From: Formivibrio sp.
GTDB taxonomy: Bacteria > Pseudomonadota > Gammaproteobacteria > Burkholderiales > Chitinibacteraceae
Direction of reading: 5' to 3'
NCBI GenBank assembly: GCA_031291275.1
Contig: JARLJJ010000549.1
Coordinates: 1 to 35,285 of the forward strand
Length of the DNA: 35,285 nucleotides
Within the stretch, counting starts at the first letter, position 1; the number at the start of each line of letters is the position of its first letter. Below are positions 16,481-24,242 of this stretch, piece after piece. The notes beneath the pieces are model-generated. The model had not been told where the DNA came from, made no database searches, and saw only the letters and a list, made by a program, of their open reading frames with translations. The translations under genes and the position numbers were made by a program.

Positions 16481-17011
16481 TCAAGTTGGGCAATATATTG
16501 CCGTTGCTCTCTGACATTGCTGTTCCTGTTCCGCCAATTTAGCTTCAAATACCTCGCGAGCAGCAACAGCTAACTTAAAGGCCTGCTCTGCGCCATACTT
16601 CTGAATTGAAAAGCTGCGACTTTTGAAAGGTTTCATGCCTTCCGGTGTCTGGGCTTGCCATATCTGATAACGCAGGGCTTTACCCCTTCGGACGCGCTCA
16701 ACCTTGCGCAGAAAAACGCCTGGCCGCCCGGAGGTATTGTTCTTGCGAACATGCGTGGCTTGAAACAATTTTCCGTTGGCCGGATAGGCTTCAAAAATAT
16801 GATCCCGCCATTGCAAGGCCGCGTGGAGTGCCGCTTCGTTGCCGTCATGCAGACGATCGGAGAATGTCTTCTGATAGAATTTTCCCTGTCTCATGATGCA
16901 CACTCGCCAGTACGGCTTGCCATCGCGAAAGTAACGCCCAATGCAACGGTGTTTCTGCTGCTCAAGCTGTGAAATAGCCAGGGTTTCCTCAAGAATAGCT
17001 GTGCTCATCAT
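16481..17011 (-). CDS. AP2-domain-like DNA-binding protein
   Basis: A 176-aa basic protein with two AP2/ERF-like segments. The first (residues 23-65) reads GRYFRDGKPYWRVCIMRQGK, then KTFSDRLHDGNEAALHAA and a WRD motif. The second (95-150) has GVFLRK, a strand-rich core and the helix YGAEQAFKLAVAAREVFE. In bacteria such domains usually occur in homing endonucleases and mobile-element proteins, and bind DNA. No nuclease motif (HNH or GIY-YIG) is visible, so this is a binding-only member or regulator. The start is the ATG at 17011 or 17008, without a clear ribosome site. It lies 7 bp downstream of PAAR on the same strand and may be co-transcribed. Confidence 0.72.
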   Translation of the reverse strand: MMSTAILEETLAISQLEQQKHRCIGRYFRDGKPYWRVCIMRQGKFYQKTFSDRLHDGNEAALHAALQWRDHIFEAYPANGKLFQATHVRKNNTSGRPGVFLRKVERVRRGKALRYQIWQAQTPEGMKPFKSRSFSIQKYGAEQAFKLAVAAREVFEAKLAEQEQQCQRATAIYCPT

Positions 17012-17018
17012 TGGCTGA

Positions 17019-17282
17019 TCAGGACTTGTTGCAATTACCTGAAGATGAAATCAACGAAGCACCACAGGAAGTTTTATGCCCTTCCAGCGCGACAGGAACT
17101 CCATCAATAGTCCAGTTGGAATCGCCCTCGGCAATGACACAACCACCATGTCCTTTTATCGGGCAGGTGCATCGATCACCGAGACGGGCGATGGGTTTTT
17201 CCATCGCCGAATAGGTTCCACTGGCGCTAACTACAACACCACCATGGCTGGTAGCGTCACCAAGACGGATCACGTTAGGCAT
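17019..17282 (-). CDS. PAAR-domain T6SS spike-tip protein
   Basis: An 87-aa stand-alone PAAR protein that would cap the VgrG trimer and sharpen the type VI secretion spike. Family features are the N-terminal RLGDATSHGG, the central ARLGDRCTCPIKGHGGC and the C-terminal VPVALEGHKTSCGASL, which carry the His and Cys residues that bind the structural metal. AGAAGG lies upstream of the ATG at 17282. There is no effector extension, so it is a structural cone. Together with vgrG, lipase and Tli4 on the same strand it completes a minimal cargo-loading island. Confidence 0.92.
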   Translation of the reverse strand: MPNVIRLGDATSHGGVVVSASGTYSAMEKPIARLGDRCTCPIKGHGGCVIAEGDSNWTIDGVPVALEGHKTSCGASLISSSGNCNKS

Positions 17283-17373
17283 AAGACCTTCTTGTTCGAA
17301 TTGGGGTTCAGTTCACCGGCTAATGTCTACCGCGAAAGCCACATGAATCACGCTTCTGTCGTGTTTGTGGTTA

Positions 17374-17408
17374 GGCGCAGTCCGGGGCTGCAATCCCCGG
17401 ACTGCGCC
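17374..17408. terminator. Perfect 14-bp hairpin between PAAR and the lipoprotein gene
   Basis: GGCGCAGTCCGGGG (17374-17387) and CCCCGGACTGCGCC (17395-17408) pair perfectly around a 7-base loop, 13 bases after the lipoprotein stop. There is no U run on either side, so it may stabilise the 3' end or act as a factor-dependent terminator. It partially insulates PAAR from the upstream genes. Confidence 0.6.
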
Positions 17409-17420
17409 GCTCCGATCAAT

Positions 17421-17813
17421 TTACCTGCTTGACGGTGCAAGATTTTTATTGCACTTGCCAGCGGCTTTCAGCAAGGCATTGCAAGACTGTGTTGTTGTCC
17501 CAGTCGTTTGCTTGGCGGGTTTGCCAACTTCATTACAAACGGCATCGGATACCACACGCCCAACTACTGAAACCGTCCCGGTCACATAGCAAGTGTATTT
17601 TTTGCCCGCGTTGGTGTTTACCAAATAGGATGATTTAACACCGTGATCTTCACGATTTGAAATCGTGAAAGTGCCTTTTTCAATGCCGAGGGAAAAGGCG
17701 GTATTTTTTTCGATTGCATCATTGGAAACGGCAACGGATGCGCAGCCAGCGACAAGTCCGGCCAACATGACAACGAATGTGGCAACGGTACGACGAAGGT
17801 GAATTGTTTTCAT
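17421..17813 (-). CDS. Small lipoprotein of the T6SS island
   Basis: A 130-aa protein with a lipoprotein signal: MKTIHLRR, a hydrophobic stretch, then lipobox LVAGC (Cys24). The mature part has a beta-rich look (GTFTISNREDHGVKSSYLV, KYTCYVTGTVSVVGRVVSD) and four further cysteines that could form two disulphides in the periplasm. AAAGAG precedes the ATG. No known family is recognised. Position among effector and immunity genes makes an accessory immunity or envelope function possible, but this is inference only. Confidence 0.75.
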   Translation of the reverse strand: MKTIHLRRTVATFVVMLAGLVAGCASVAVSNDAIEKNTAFSLGIEKGTFTISNREDHGVKSSYLVNTNAGKKYTCYVTGTVSVVGRVVSDAVCNEVGKPAKQTTGTTTQSCNALLKAAGKCNKNLAPSSR

Positions 17814-17852
17814 AAAGCTCTTTGGTATTAAATTTAATTTCGGATAAATATT

Positions 17853-18083
17853 TCAGTCCAGCCCTTTTGGTTCCCAGCCAAGACTCGTCAATTTAACGCC
17901 GCCTTGTTGTTCTTTTTTTCCTGCCGCGTCAATTATTTGAGTGATATAAGGGAATGCAGTTTGGAACTCTGGTTTTTTAGTCCAATCGGCAAGACCGTCA
18001 ATCTTGTAAAGGTATTTCACGTTCGCTTCTTGGTAGTCGCCGACCACCTTAGCGACAATGCCATAAAGCGCTCTCCGCCTCAT
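17853..18083 (-). CDS. Small protein overlapping the Tli4-like gene
   Basis: A 76-aa reading frame whose ATG overlaps the Tli4-like stop as ATGA, implying translational coupling. It is soluble, without a signal peptide, and ends LTSLGWEPKGLD. No family is recognised. Aromatic and charged residues are spread normally (KYLYKIDGLADW, FPYITQIIDAAGKK), which supports real coding. It could be a shortened remnant of a longer gene, as it lacks an obvious N-terminal domain start. A helper role for immunity is possible but unproven. Confidence 0.5.
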   Translation of the reverse strand: MRRRALYGIVAKVVGDYQEANVKYLYKIDGLADWTKKPEFQTAFPYITQIIDAAGKKEQQGGVKLTSLGWEPKGLD

Positions 18084-19084
18084 TGACTTATTGGCCGCAA
18101 GCGAACGGAATTCACCACAGCGTCAAACAAAGCCATCGCCTGCTCGTTATTCAGAGACGAGTTGGCATATTCAACTTGACCTGCCTTGGCGGCAGTTTCT
18201 AATTCGACCACGATCATCGGATGTGTAGCTGTGCCTAGTTGCCCCTCGGTTTCCCAGCGTGCTACATGAGAGATGCCACCGTTATCAGTTTTGATGGCAT
18301 CCATGACTTCTTCTCCCGGCATGTCTTTGACATTGCGCTTGCCTGATCGCAGGTGCTTGATGCGCCAAAGATCCCCACTGAACAGAGAGAGCAATCCAGC
18401 ACTGGGTTTGCGTTCCAACAAGGATTTCTCTTCCTTTTTGTAGTGTGTTTCTGTGGAAATGGTGATTAACACATCAGGATTGCTGCGAGGCCGAAATGAC
18501 ATGTAGGCGTATTCATATTGATCTACCTCTTGCGGGGGGCCGGGAATGAATGCGCCAGTGATGCAGAATCCGTGATCAGAAGGAACTTCCTTTGGTTTCA
18601 GCCGACGCATGTTGTTGAGCACACGCTGTACGCTAGAGAACGCTCGATCCAATTTATCTACCGAAGCACCGTGTTTAACAATGTATTGTTTCCCCTCCCA
18701 AGCATATCCAAAGATGTCAAACCCTATTTCTTCTCCATGGAAACCTTGGTAATCCTTGGGCCTGACAGCAATAATTCCACCACTTTTTAATTTCACTTCT
18801 TTGTGAATATAATTATCACTTTTAGGAGACATTAATTCGCTTCTTTTTTTCTCGTAAGCCTTTTCTGCTTCATCTGCCGTTGCTAGATTAACAGTAAATT
18901 TATTACCTACGTAGTTGAAGCTCTTCCCCCAAGGTTCTGAATCCACAGGTATATCTACCAGATAGCGACCGATACAGAGAGGTTGTGTATTTTTCATGAG
19001 TGGGCCTTCATCTTGTCCGTGGGCAGCCAGGGCGGCAAAAGCCATGGCAAAGGATGTCAGTGTCTTGCTAATATATTGATTCAT
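18080..19084 (-). CDS. Tli4-family T6SS immunity protein
   Basis: A 334-aa periplasmic immunity protein. The N-terminus has a signal peptide (TSFAMAFAALAAHG, then QDEG), placing it in the periplasm where T6SS phospholipases act. The body shows the Tli4 N- and C-terminal domain pattern: CIGRYLVDIPVDSE near the start, the GGIIAVRPKDY and GFDIFGYAWEG strands, FCITGAFIPGP in the middle and a final region ending DAVVNSVRLRP. AAGGAATCCCC precedes the ATG, overlapping the TAA of the lipase gene, so the two are tightly coupled. It should bind and block the lipase encoded just upstream. Confidence 0.85.
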   Translation of the reverse strand: MNQYISKTLTSFAMAFAALAAHGQDEGPLMKNTQPLCIGRYLVDIPVDSEPWGKSFNYVGNKFTVNLATADEAEKAYEKKRSELMSPKSDNYIHKEVKLKSGGIIAVRPKDYQGFHGEEIGFDIFGYAWEGKQYIVKHGASVDKLDRAFSSVQRVLNNMRRLKPKEVPSDHGFCITGAFIPGPPQEVDQYEYAYMSFRPRSNPDVLITISTETHYKKEEKSLLERKPSAGLLSLFSGDLWRIKHLRSGKRNVKDMPGEEVMDAIKTDNGGISHVARWETEGQLGTATHPMIVVELETAAKAGQVEYANSSLNNEQAMALFDAVVNSVRLRPISQ

Positions 19085-19093
19085 GGGGATTCC

Positions 19094-20695
19094 TTAAACA
19101 GGGAGATCCTGTGCCAGTTTGCCCAAAGCGTGTAGCACAGTCTGTTGGGCGTACGGATTTTCATAACTAAGTTGATGATCAAATCCCTTGAGGCGGAAGC
19201 AGTCAGCGACATGCTCCAGTTGCCCCCCCATCTCTCCAGAAGACGTCGGCACCGTACCATCGCCTGGTCCATTTTTACCTTCCAGAGTGAAGGTGTACTG
19301 TTTGCCCTTGATCTCCACGACCGTTTCGCCTGTCGTTGATGTTTCTTTCAATGTTCCTTCCTGAATATCGGCCAAAGACAACTCTGAAATATCTTGTTTG
19401 CAATGCCACGCCACGAAAGGAAATGACTGCTGTTTCTCGTCATCACCGAAATATACATAGGTCTTTTCATGGCTAGTATTCTTAATAGTGTCGTGAAATT
19501 TTTTTGCAATTTTTAGCTGGGTCTTGAAATAATCTTCGGGCGTTTTATCCGGTTCTTTTTTCTTATCAAGACCAGAAGGATCAATCAGATTTGAATTGAC
19601 CATGCCCCACCATTTCTTTTCGGTCGTATAACTATAAATTTCTTCATAGGGATCACTTGTTTTCATCTGATGAGTTGTCTTTCCATCAGTGAAATGCAAC
19701 CACCCTGTCGGGTAACCTTTGGTCGGAAGCAACTCCAACGGACCAGGGGCATTAGCCATCACCGAGGTGACATCAGCTGCGGTATAACCCATGATTTTGG
19801 CAACCACATAGTCCGTTAAGCTCAAAAAACCTACTTCGGTTCCAGCGCGAAAACGCCGGTAAACGACCGGAGCCCCTCCCACTGGCTGGACACCGTGAAT
19901 CACGCCCAGCACTTTATCGCCCAAATCTTGCACGGCTCGCCGCGCGACGAGTCCCCCCATCGAGTGGGTAACCAGAATGACTTTGCCGCTGTATTTGAAA
20001 TAAGTGTGATTTTCGAGGCGTTTTTCGATTTCTTCTATACGCTCGATTACTCGCTTTGCGCCCTCTTCATTGCTTTGCAGCCAGTTGTAGCCGCAGGCAT
20101 AGACTGGAAAATAGATTCCCCCCATGCGGTCCTTGAATTCATCCTCGGTCAGCGGTGACTTGGGTTTCCAGATATTTTCATCGGGGTTCATCACGCTCTT
20201 CCAGATTTCTTCTGGAACGGGGTTATTAGACTCCACGCTGGAAAAAGGATAGTTCAACCGGTCTTCCAACGTTTTCAGGATGTTCAGGTAGCTGTCGGCA
20301 TGAATCTCTCCCCAATGGCGTCGCTTGGCTTCCTCGGGATTCATTGCCAGAAAATCGGACAGATCGCCCAGTGGGCCATTAACCTCATCGACAACACAGG
20401 CGTCTGGGTTTAGTTCGTTCTGCCGACTGGCAGGCGTTTGCCAGGCTCGAGCAATACCTTCCCTCAAACCCGCTATTTTCCCATTGGGGACAGACCAGGC
20501 CGGTTTGTTGGTCTCAGTGTTTTTCAGATTCGTTCCCATAATGCCGGGAACGAAAATAACAGGAACCGTTATATGCGCAGGGCACAAAACCAATGCACGG
20601 GTCGTGAAAGTTTCCGGGCTCACGGACGATTCCGAGGAGGGGTGCATGTTCTCATTAAACTGAACGCCGACACGGCGCAGGGGTTCTTGGCTCAT
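19094..20695 (-). CDS. T6SS phospholipase-like effector (alpha/beta hydrolase, Tle4-like)
   Basis: A 533-aa alpha/beta hydrolase related to lipases of the LCAT/PGAP1 type. The oxyanion segment is FVPGIMGTNL (48-57). The nucleophile elbow is VTHSMGG with Ser245, a T-H-S-M-G variant of GxSxG. The likely acid is Asp in GPGDGTVP and the His is in GFDHQLSY near the C-terminus. There is no signal peptide, as expected for a protein carried by the T6SS spike rather than Sec. It is encoded between vgrG (20 bp upstream) and a Tli4 immunity gene (9 bp downstream), the usual effector order, so it probably attacks membrane phospholipids of rival cells from the periplasmic side. The Tle subfamily (Tle4) is inferred from the partner. 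Confidence 0.85.
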   Translation of the reverse strand: MSQEPLRRVGVQFNENMHPSSESSVSPETFTTRALVLCPAHITVPVIFVPGIMGTNLKNTETNKPAWSVPNGKIAGLREGIARAWQTPASRQNELNPDACVVDEVNGPLGDLSDFLAMNPEEAKRRHWGEIHADSYLNILKTLEDRLNYPFSSVESNNPVPEEIWKSVMNPDENIWKPKSPLTEDEFKDRMGGIYFPVYACGYNWLQSNEEGAKRVIERIEEIEKRLENHTYFKYSGKVILVTHSMGGLVARRAVQDLGDKVLGVIHGVQPVGGAPVVYRRFRAGTEVGFLSLTDYVVAKIMGYTAADVTSVMANAPGPLELLPTKGYPTGWLHFTDGKTTHQMKTSDPYEEIYSYTTEKKWWGMVNSNLIDPSGLDKKKEPDKTPEDYFKTQLKIAKKFHDTIKNTSHEKTYVYFGDDEKQQSFPFVAWHCKQDISELSLADIQEGTLKETSTTGETVVEIKGKQYTFTLEGKNGPGDGTVPTSSGEMGGQLEHVADCFRLKGFDHQLSYENPYAQQTVLHALGKLAQDLPV

Positions 20696-20715
20696 CTCAA
20701 TTTACCTGGTTCGTA

Positions 20716-23442
20716 TTAGTCGGGAAGAAAGTCAATCCGGAGCCCATTGGGTAAATCCTTGCTGAGTAGTTCTGAATGGCCTTGGTCATTGGTTTTTCCT
20801 TGCCAGAGTACTTTGTTGTCAGCATCCTTGACCTTGGCGTTGACGTCGGCCATGGGCTTGCCATTGGGGTAGCGCAAGACAAATTTCTCGTCGTAGCTGG
20901 CTTTGCTTTGCTGGAATTTTGGCAAGGTGGGGCTGCATCCGCCGCCGCCCGACATGCTGTGACTGGCCGCTTTCTGGGTATGCGTTCCACTGCACTGCGT
21001 GGTGATACTGCCACCGGCCAATTCAATCTTGGCGTTTTGGGCGATGTGAGTGATCTTGGGTGCTTGCAGGACAATTTCTTCCAAGGAAGTCAGAATCAGT
21101 TTCTTGGCTGAGGTTATTTCAATAGCCTCGTTTTGAGCCTGTATCTCGATCTTGCCGCTGGCAGCAATCAGCTTCATGCCCATCTGGTGGACGAACAGAC
21201 TGAGCTGTTCAGTTGCGCGCACCAGGAATTTGCGTCCAGTGGAGATCTGCGTGTTTTTGACACTGGCAATGTCGATGTGACTATTGGCCGCCAGGGCAAT
21301 GCTGTCGTTACTCCCCAAGACAATGCCACAGGGTGATGAAGCAGCAATGATGGGCTGGCCTCCCGTAGCATCCGGTTTCCCGCCTTGAGTGTTGCTGCCT
21401 TTGTCCCAGTTTTCCAGATGTGTCACCAGATCAGAAAGCTTGGCCGTGTCGGTCTCTTCAGCCTGATGGGTATTGGATAATTCAGACAGGTTCTTGTGAA
21501 TGCTTTCCAGTACCTTGAGCAACCCCACCAGTTCTGCGCGGTCCAGTTGGTTGCCCTTGGCCTGCTGCCGGGCATCCGTGGTCAGCAGTAGCCCTTTGGC
21601 TGCTCGAATTGTCGCCGCCGCATCGGTCCTGAGTTCCGCACCTTCGCCTCTGGGTTCGGCTTTGCCCTCAGTTCTGGGATGGGCGAGGTAACCCATATTG
21701 AGCTGGGTTTTGCCGTGCTCGCTGGAAAGCTTGGTACGAATCTGGTCAGTGCTGTCGTCAAACAAGAGTTCGTTGTAGCGACTGCCTTTGTATTCCTTGC
21801 TCTTGATACCGGAGAGGGTCTTGTTGGCCGGCAATGAGCCAACGCCACTGAATTCCGGGGGAGTGTGGCTGCCGTTGTAAAGTACGCCAGTGATCAGCGG
21901 ACGATCGATGTCGCCTTCGATGAAATCGACCAGCACTTCCTGGCCAATGCGCGGCAGAAACTGATGCCCCCAGCCAGCACCGGCACTCGGGCAAGCCACG
22001 CGTACCCAACAGCTACTGCGATCATCCAGATTGGCACCGAACTCTGGATGCTCGTCAGGGCGCTGCCAGTGGAACTGGATCTTGATGCGGCCGAGGTCGT
22101 CAGTGTGGATTTCTTCTCCTGCAGGACCGACCACGATGGCCGTTTGCACCCCATTGGATTTGGGCTTGGCGTGTTCGCTGTGGGCGTAGTCAGGCGTGAG
22201 GTCTATGCCCCGGCGGATCAGCGTGAGCTGGCTTTGGAATGGCGGATTGTTGCTGGAATCATTCCCTGCACCAGATCCATTGCCGGTAATGCTGCTACGC
22301 ATGGCGGACACCGAGGCCAGCAGTCCCGCCAGGCCGTTCTGTACATCCCCCGGTAGGTTGTTTTGTGCTGTCAGTGTTTCCCCGGTCACCACGAATTGAC
22401 GTTGTTCAGGGGCGTCGAAGTCATGGACGGGATGATTGCTGAGCTCAAACCATTCACCCACATTCAACCCGCGAACAGTGCCGGTCGCGGTAAACGTTTT
22501 GGTCGCGCGGTCCAGGGCTTTCTGGCGCAAGGTAGCATAACGGTTCAGGTCATCCGGATCACCATAGTAGAGCGACTGCGGATCGTAATCTTCCAGGGAG
22601 GACTGGGCTTGTTCCCCTGCCGTTCCTTGGTCGATCTGGCCGCTGTCCTTGGCCTGATTGGGGCTCACGCTCTTGTAATCGAAACTGCTCAGGCTGACTT
22701 GGCTGGCGCCGATCTGTCGGCTGCTGTCCCAGCGTTGCAAACCATCTTCACTCTCGGTGCCATCGGCACGATGGAAGCGGACTCGGCCGAGCTGGCTTTG
22801 TTCCAGATTGTACGGATCATCGAACAACACCAGCGTATGCACTGGGGTATCGCCTGCAGTAAAGACAAACCGCCAGGCAATGCCTTCTTCTTTCAGTAGA
22901 CGACTGATGAACGCCAGATCGCTCTCGCGGTACTGCAGACAGTAACTGCGGGCAGGATACGTTTCAGATAGCTGGGTTTCGAGTTTGAATGCAGAAGCGA
23001 AGACCGGATTGGCGGCAATGTGCTCATCCAGCACAACCTGCACAATTTCACTGACCGTAATATCTTGAAAGACCCGACTGGTGCGACGATGGGTAAGCAA
23101 TGCGAGGGCGGGTTCGATGACCAAGCGATAAGCTGAGAATCCCCCATCAGCACCCAGCGTGGCAGCAGAAGTGACCACGCCGGTAATGATGCGCTCATCG
23201 CCCTTGGGATCAAGAATACCTACCTGAACCGGTAAGCCAAGCAGGTCTTTCAGTTCAAGGTAGGCATTGGACGAGAGGCAATCCAGCTCGTAGCGGTACA
23301 GGCTGGAAATCGAATGGGTACCGCGAAGAATATGGGGTAATAACGCTTCTGGCTCGAATCCATCCCCGCCAATTTGCAGGGTTAACAGCCGGTTACTTTG
23401 GGTGAAGGCGCTGGCAAAGGCATTCAACAAGCCATCAAACAT
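20716..23442 (-). CDS. vgrG: VgrG spike protein with DUF2345 and C-terminal TTR-like extension
   Basis: A 908-aa T6SS spike. The order is a gp27-like base (1 to about 380), a gp5 OB-fold around residues 440-540 (LGRIKIQFHWQRPDEHPEFG, WVRVACPSAGAGWGHQF, GQEVLVDFIEGD), a DUF2345 beta-helix (about 690-830), a Gly-rich linker and a final 65-residue beta domain. That last domain (YPNGKPMADVNAKVKDADNK, then GKTNDQGHSELL) looks like a transthyretin-like or carboxypeptidase-regulatory-like module, a type known to bind Tle lipases. The ATG at 23442 starts the first typical residues MFDGLLNAFAS; a frame opening at 23484 is less likely. It leads the cargo operon on the minus strand and is an orphan vgrG with no tss genes in view. 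Confidence 0.94.
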   Translation of the reverse strand: MFDGLLNAFASAFTQSNRLLTLQIGGDGFEPEALLPHILRGTHSISSLYRYELDCLSSNAYLELKDLLGLPVQVGILDPKGDERIITGVVTSAATLGADGGFSAYRLVIEPALALLTHRRTSRVFQDITVSEIVQVVLDEHIAANPVFASAFKLETQLSETYPARSYCLQYRESDLAFISRLLKEEGIAWRFVFTAGDTPVHTLVLFDDPYNLEQSQLGRVRFHRADGTESEDGLQRWDSSRQIGASQVSLSSFDYKSVSPNQAKDSGQIDQGTAGEQAQSSLEDYDPQSLYYGDPDDLNRYATLRQKALDRATKTFTATGTVRGLNVGEWFELSNHPVHDFDAPEQRQFVVTGETLTAQNNLPGDVQNGLAGLLASVSAMRSSITGNGSGAGNDSSNNPPFQSQLTLIRRGIDLTPDYAHSEHAKPKSNGVQTAIVVGPAGEEIHTDDLGRIKIQFHWQRPDEHPEFGANLDDRSSCWVRVACPSAGAGWGHQFLPRIGQEVLVDFIEGDIDRPLITGVLYNGSHTPPEFSGVGSLPANKTLSGIKSKEYKGSRYNELLFDDSTDQIRTKLSSEHGKTQLNMGYLAHPRTEGKAEPRGEGAELRTDAAATIRAAKGLLLTTDARQQAKGNQLDRAELVGLLKVLESIHKNLSELSNTHQAEETDTAKLSDLVTHLENWDKGSNTQGGKPDATGGQPIIAASSPCGIVLGSNDSIALAANSHIDIASVKNTQISTGRKFLVRATEQLSLFVHQMGMKLIAASGKIEIQAQNEAIEITSAKKLILTSLEEIVLQAPKITHIAQNAKIELAGGSITTQCSGTHTQKAASHSMSGGGGCSPTLPKFQQSKASYDEKFVLRYPNGKPMADVNAKVKDADNKVLWQGKTNDQGHSELLSKDLPNGLRIDFLPD

Positions 23443-23507
23443 GGGGGAGCCTCGGGTTAAGCGAGGCGAAATATTACTACACAAGCAAGATGGTGGTCAT
23501 AAATAAT

Positions 23508-23561
23508 GCGCAATAACAATCAGCATGTGAAATTTTACATCAGCACATGCTGATATTGCGC
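23508..23561. repeat. Long inverted repeat upstream of vgrG and the RT remnant
   Basis: GCGCAATA plus TCAGCATGTG (23508-23515 and 23520-23529) are the exact complement of CACATGCTGA plus TATTGCGC (23544-23561). This gives 18 paired bases with one 4-base bulge and a 14-base AT-rich loop. It lies 66 bp upstream of the vgrG start on one side and before the reverse-transcriptase fragment on the other. It could be an operator, a structured RNA or a transposon-derived palindrome. Confidence 0.75.
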
Positions 23562-23858
23562 GTGTCAGGACAAGGGCCCCGCAAGTTTGTTGTGATCAAA
23601 ATATCTGGGCGGAGATGTGGATGCTCGCCCATCACGAAGCGTGAATGTCCTTTGTCTGAAGTGCTTGAGGAGGCTGAGGGCTTAGGGATGATTCAGTACG
23701 TGGCGCGTTATGAAAACAGCCAACTTGAGGTATTCTCTGCATCGTTCCAATTGCCGATTCATGGGGCTTGTATGGTTTTTGGAAGCACGGCTCGACAAGT
23801 ACGGCCTCAAGATTATTTTTTCATAAAGATAAAATCGAGACCATCACTTTCACTTTGA
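23547..23858 (+). CDS. Doubtful small ORF or gene remnant
   Basis: A 103-codon frame starting inside the right arm of the inverted repeat. It has no Shine-Dalgarno sequence. Residues about 33-75 (CPLSEVLEEAEGLGMIQYVA, then NSQLEVFSASFQLPIHGACM) look protein-like, but the tail (after GSTARQVRP) is an out-of-frame reading of the reverse-transcriptase remnant. It may be the 3' part of an unrelated small gene joined to that remnant. No family is recognised. Confidence 0.25.
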   Translation: MLILRVSGQGPRKFVVIKISGRRCGCSPITKRECPLSEVLEEAEGLGMIQYVARYENSQLEVFSASFQLPIHGACMVFGSTARQVRPQDYFFIKIKSRPSLSL

Positions 23859-24214
23859 AATCCGACTAGCTTGTGGCTAGCAAACCGCTGCAATATCTTG
23901 GGCTCACATTTGACGGAACCCGGAAAATTCTTCGTTTTGCTGCATTCGCCAAGTTCTCGGACAATATGCGGCGGGGAGTCAGTCTTGCCGAACAGACCGC
24001 AAACAAATATAGCAAAAGACATGGCGTGACAGATGGTGTTTGGCGCAAACAGTTGTATGAACGCTATTCGCACCTTGGACAACGAAACTTCATCAGTGAC
24101 AGGCTGCGCGCTGCGAAAATCATGGATTCACCAGCCATCAAGAAGCAGCTCAAGCCTTTGTGGAATAGACTCAGGCAACGAATCGAAACTGCTGATCAAG
24201 AGCTTCACAATTAA
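23776..24214 (+). pseudogene. Reverse transcriptase C-terminal remnant
   Basis: The conceptual translation reads FLEARLDKYGLKII, shifts frame in a run of six T (23816-23821), continues KDKIETITFTLKSD, meets a TAG at 23867-23869, then KPLQYLGLTFDGTRKILR and a basic helical tail (VWRKQLYERYSHLGQRNFIS). The YLGLTFDG box after a GLK helix is characteristic of the end of the palm and start of the thumb in bacterial reverse transcriptases of the abortive-infection/DRT-like or retron-like kind. The catalytic YxDD part is missing, so this is a dead 3' end, broken by one frameshift and one stop. The in-frame piece from a GTG at 23873 could still be translated (113 aa). It points to a former RT-based defence gene upstream of the type I operon. 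The subfamily is not assigned. Confidence 0.7.
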
Positions 24215-24242
24215 ATAATCGAATAAATAGCAAAAGACAATA

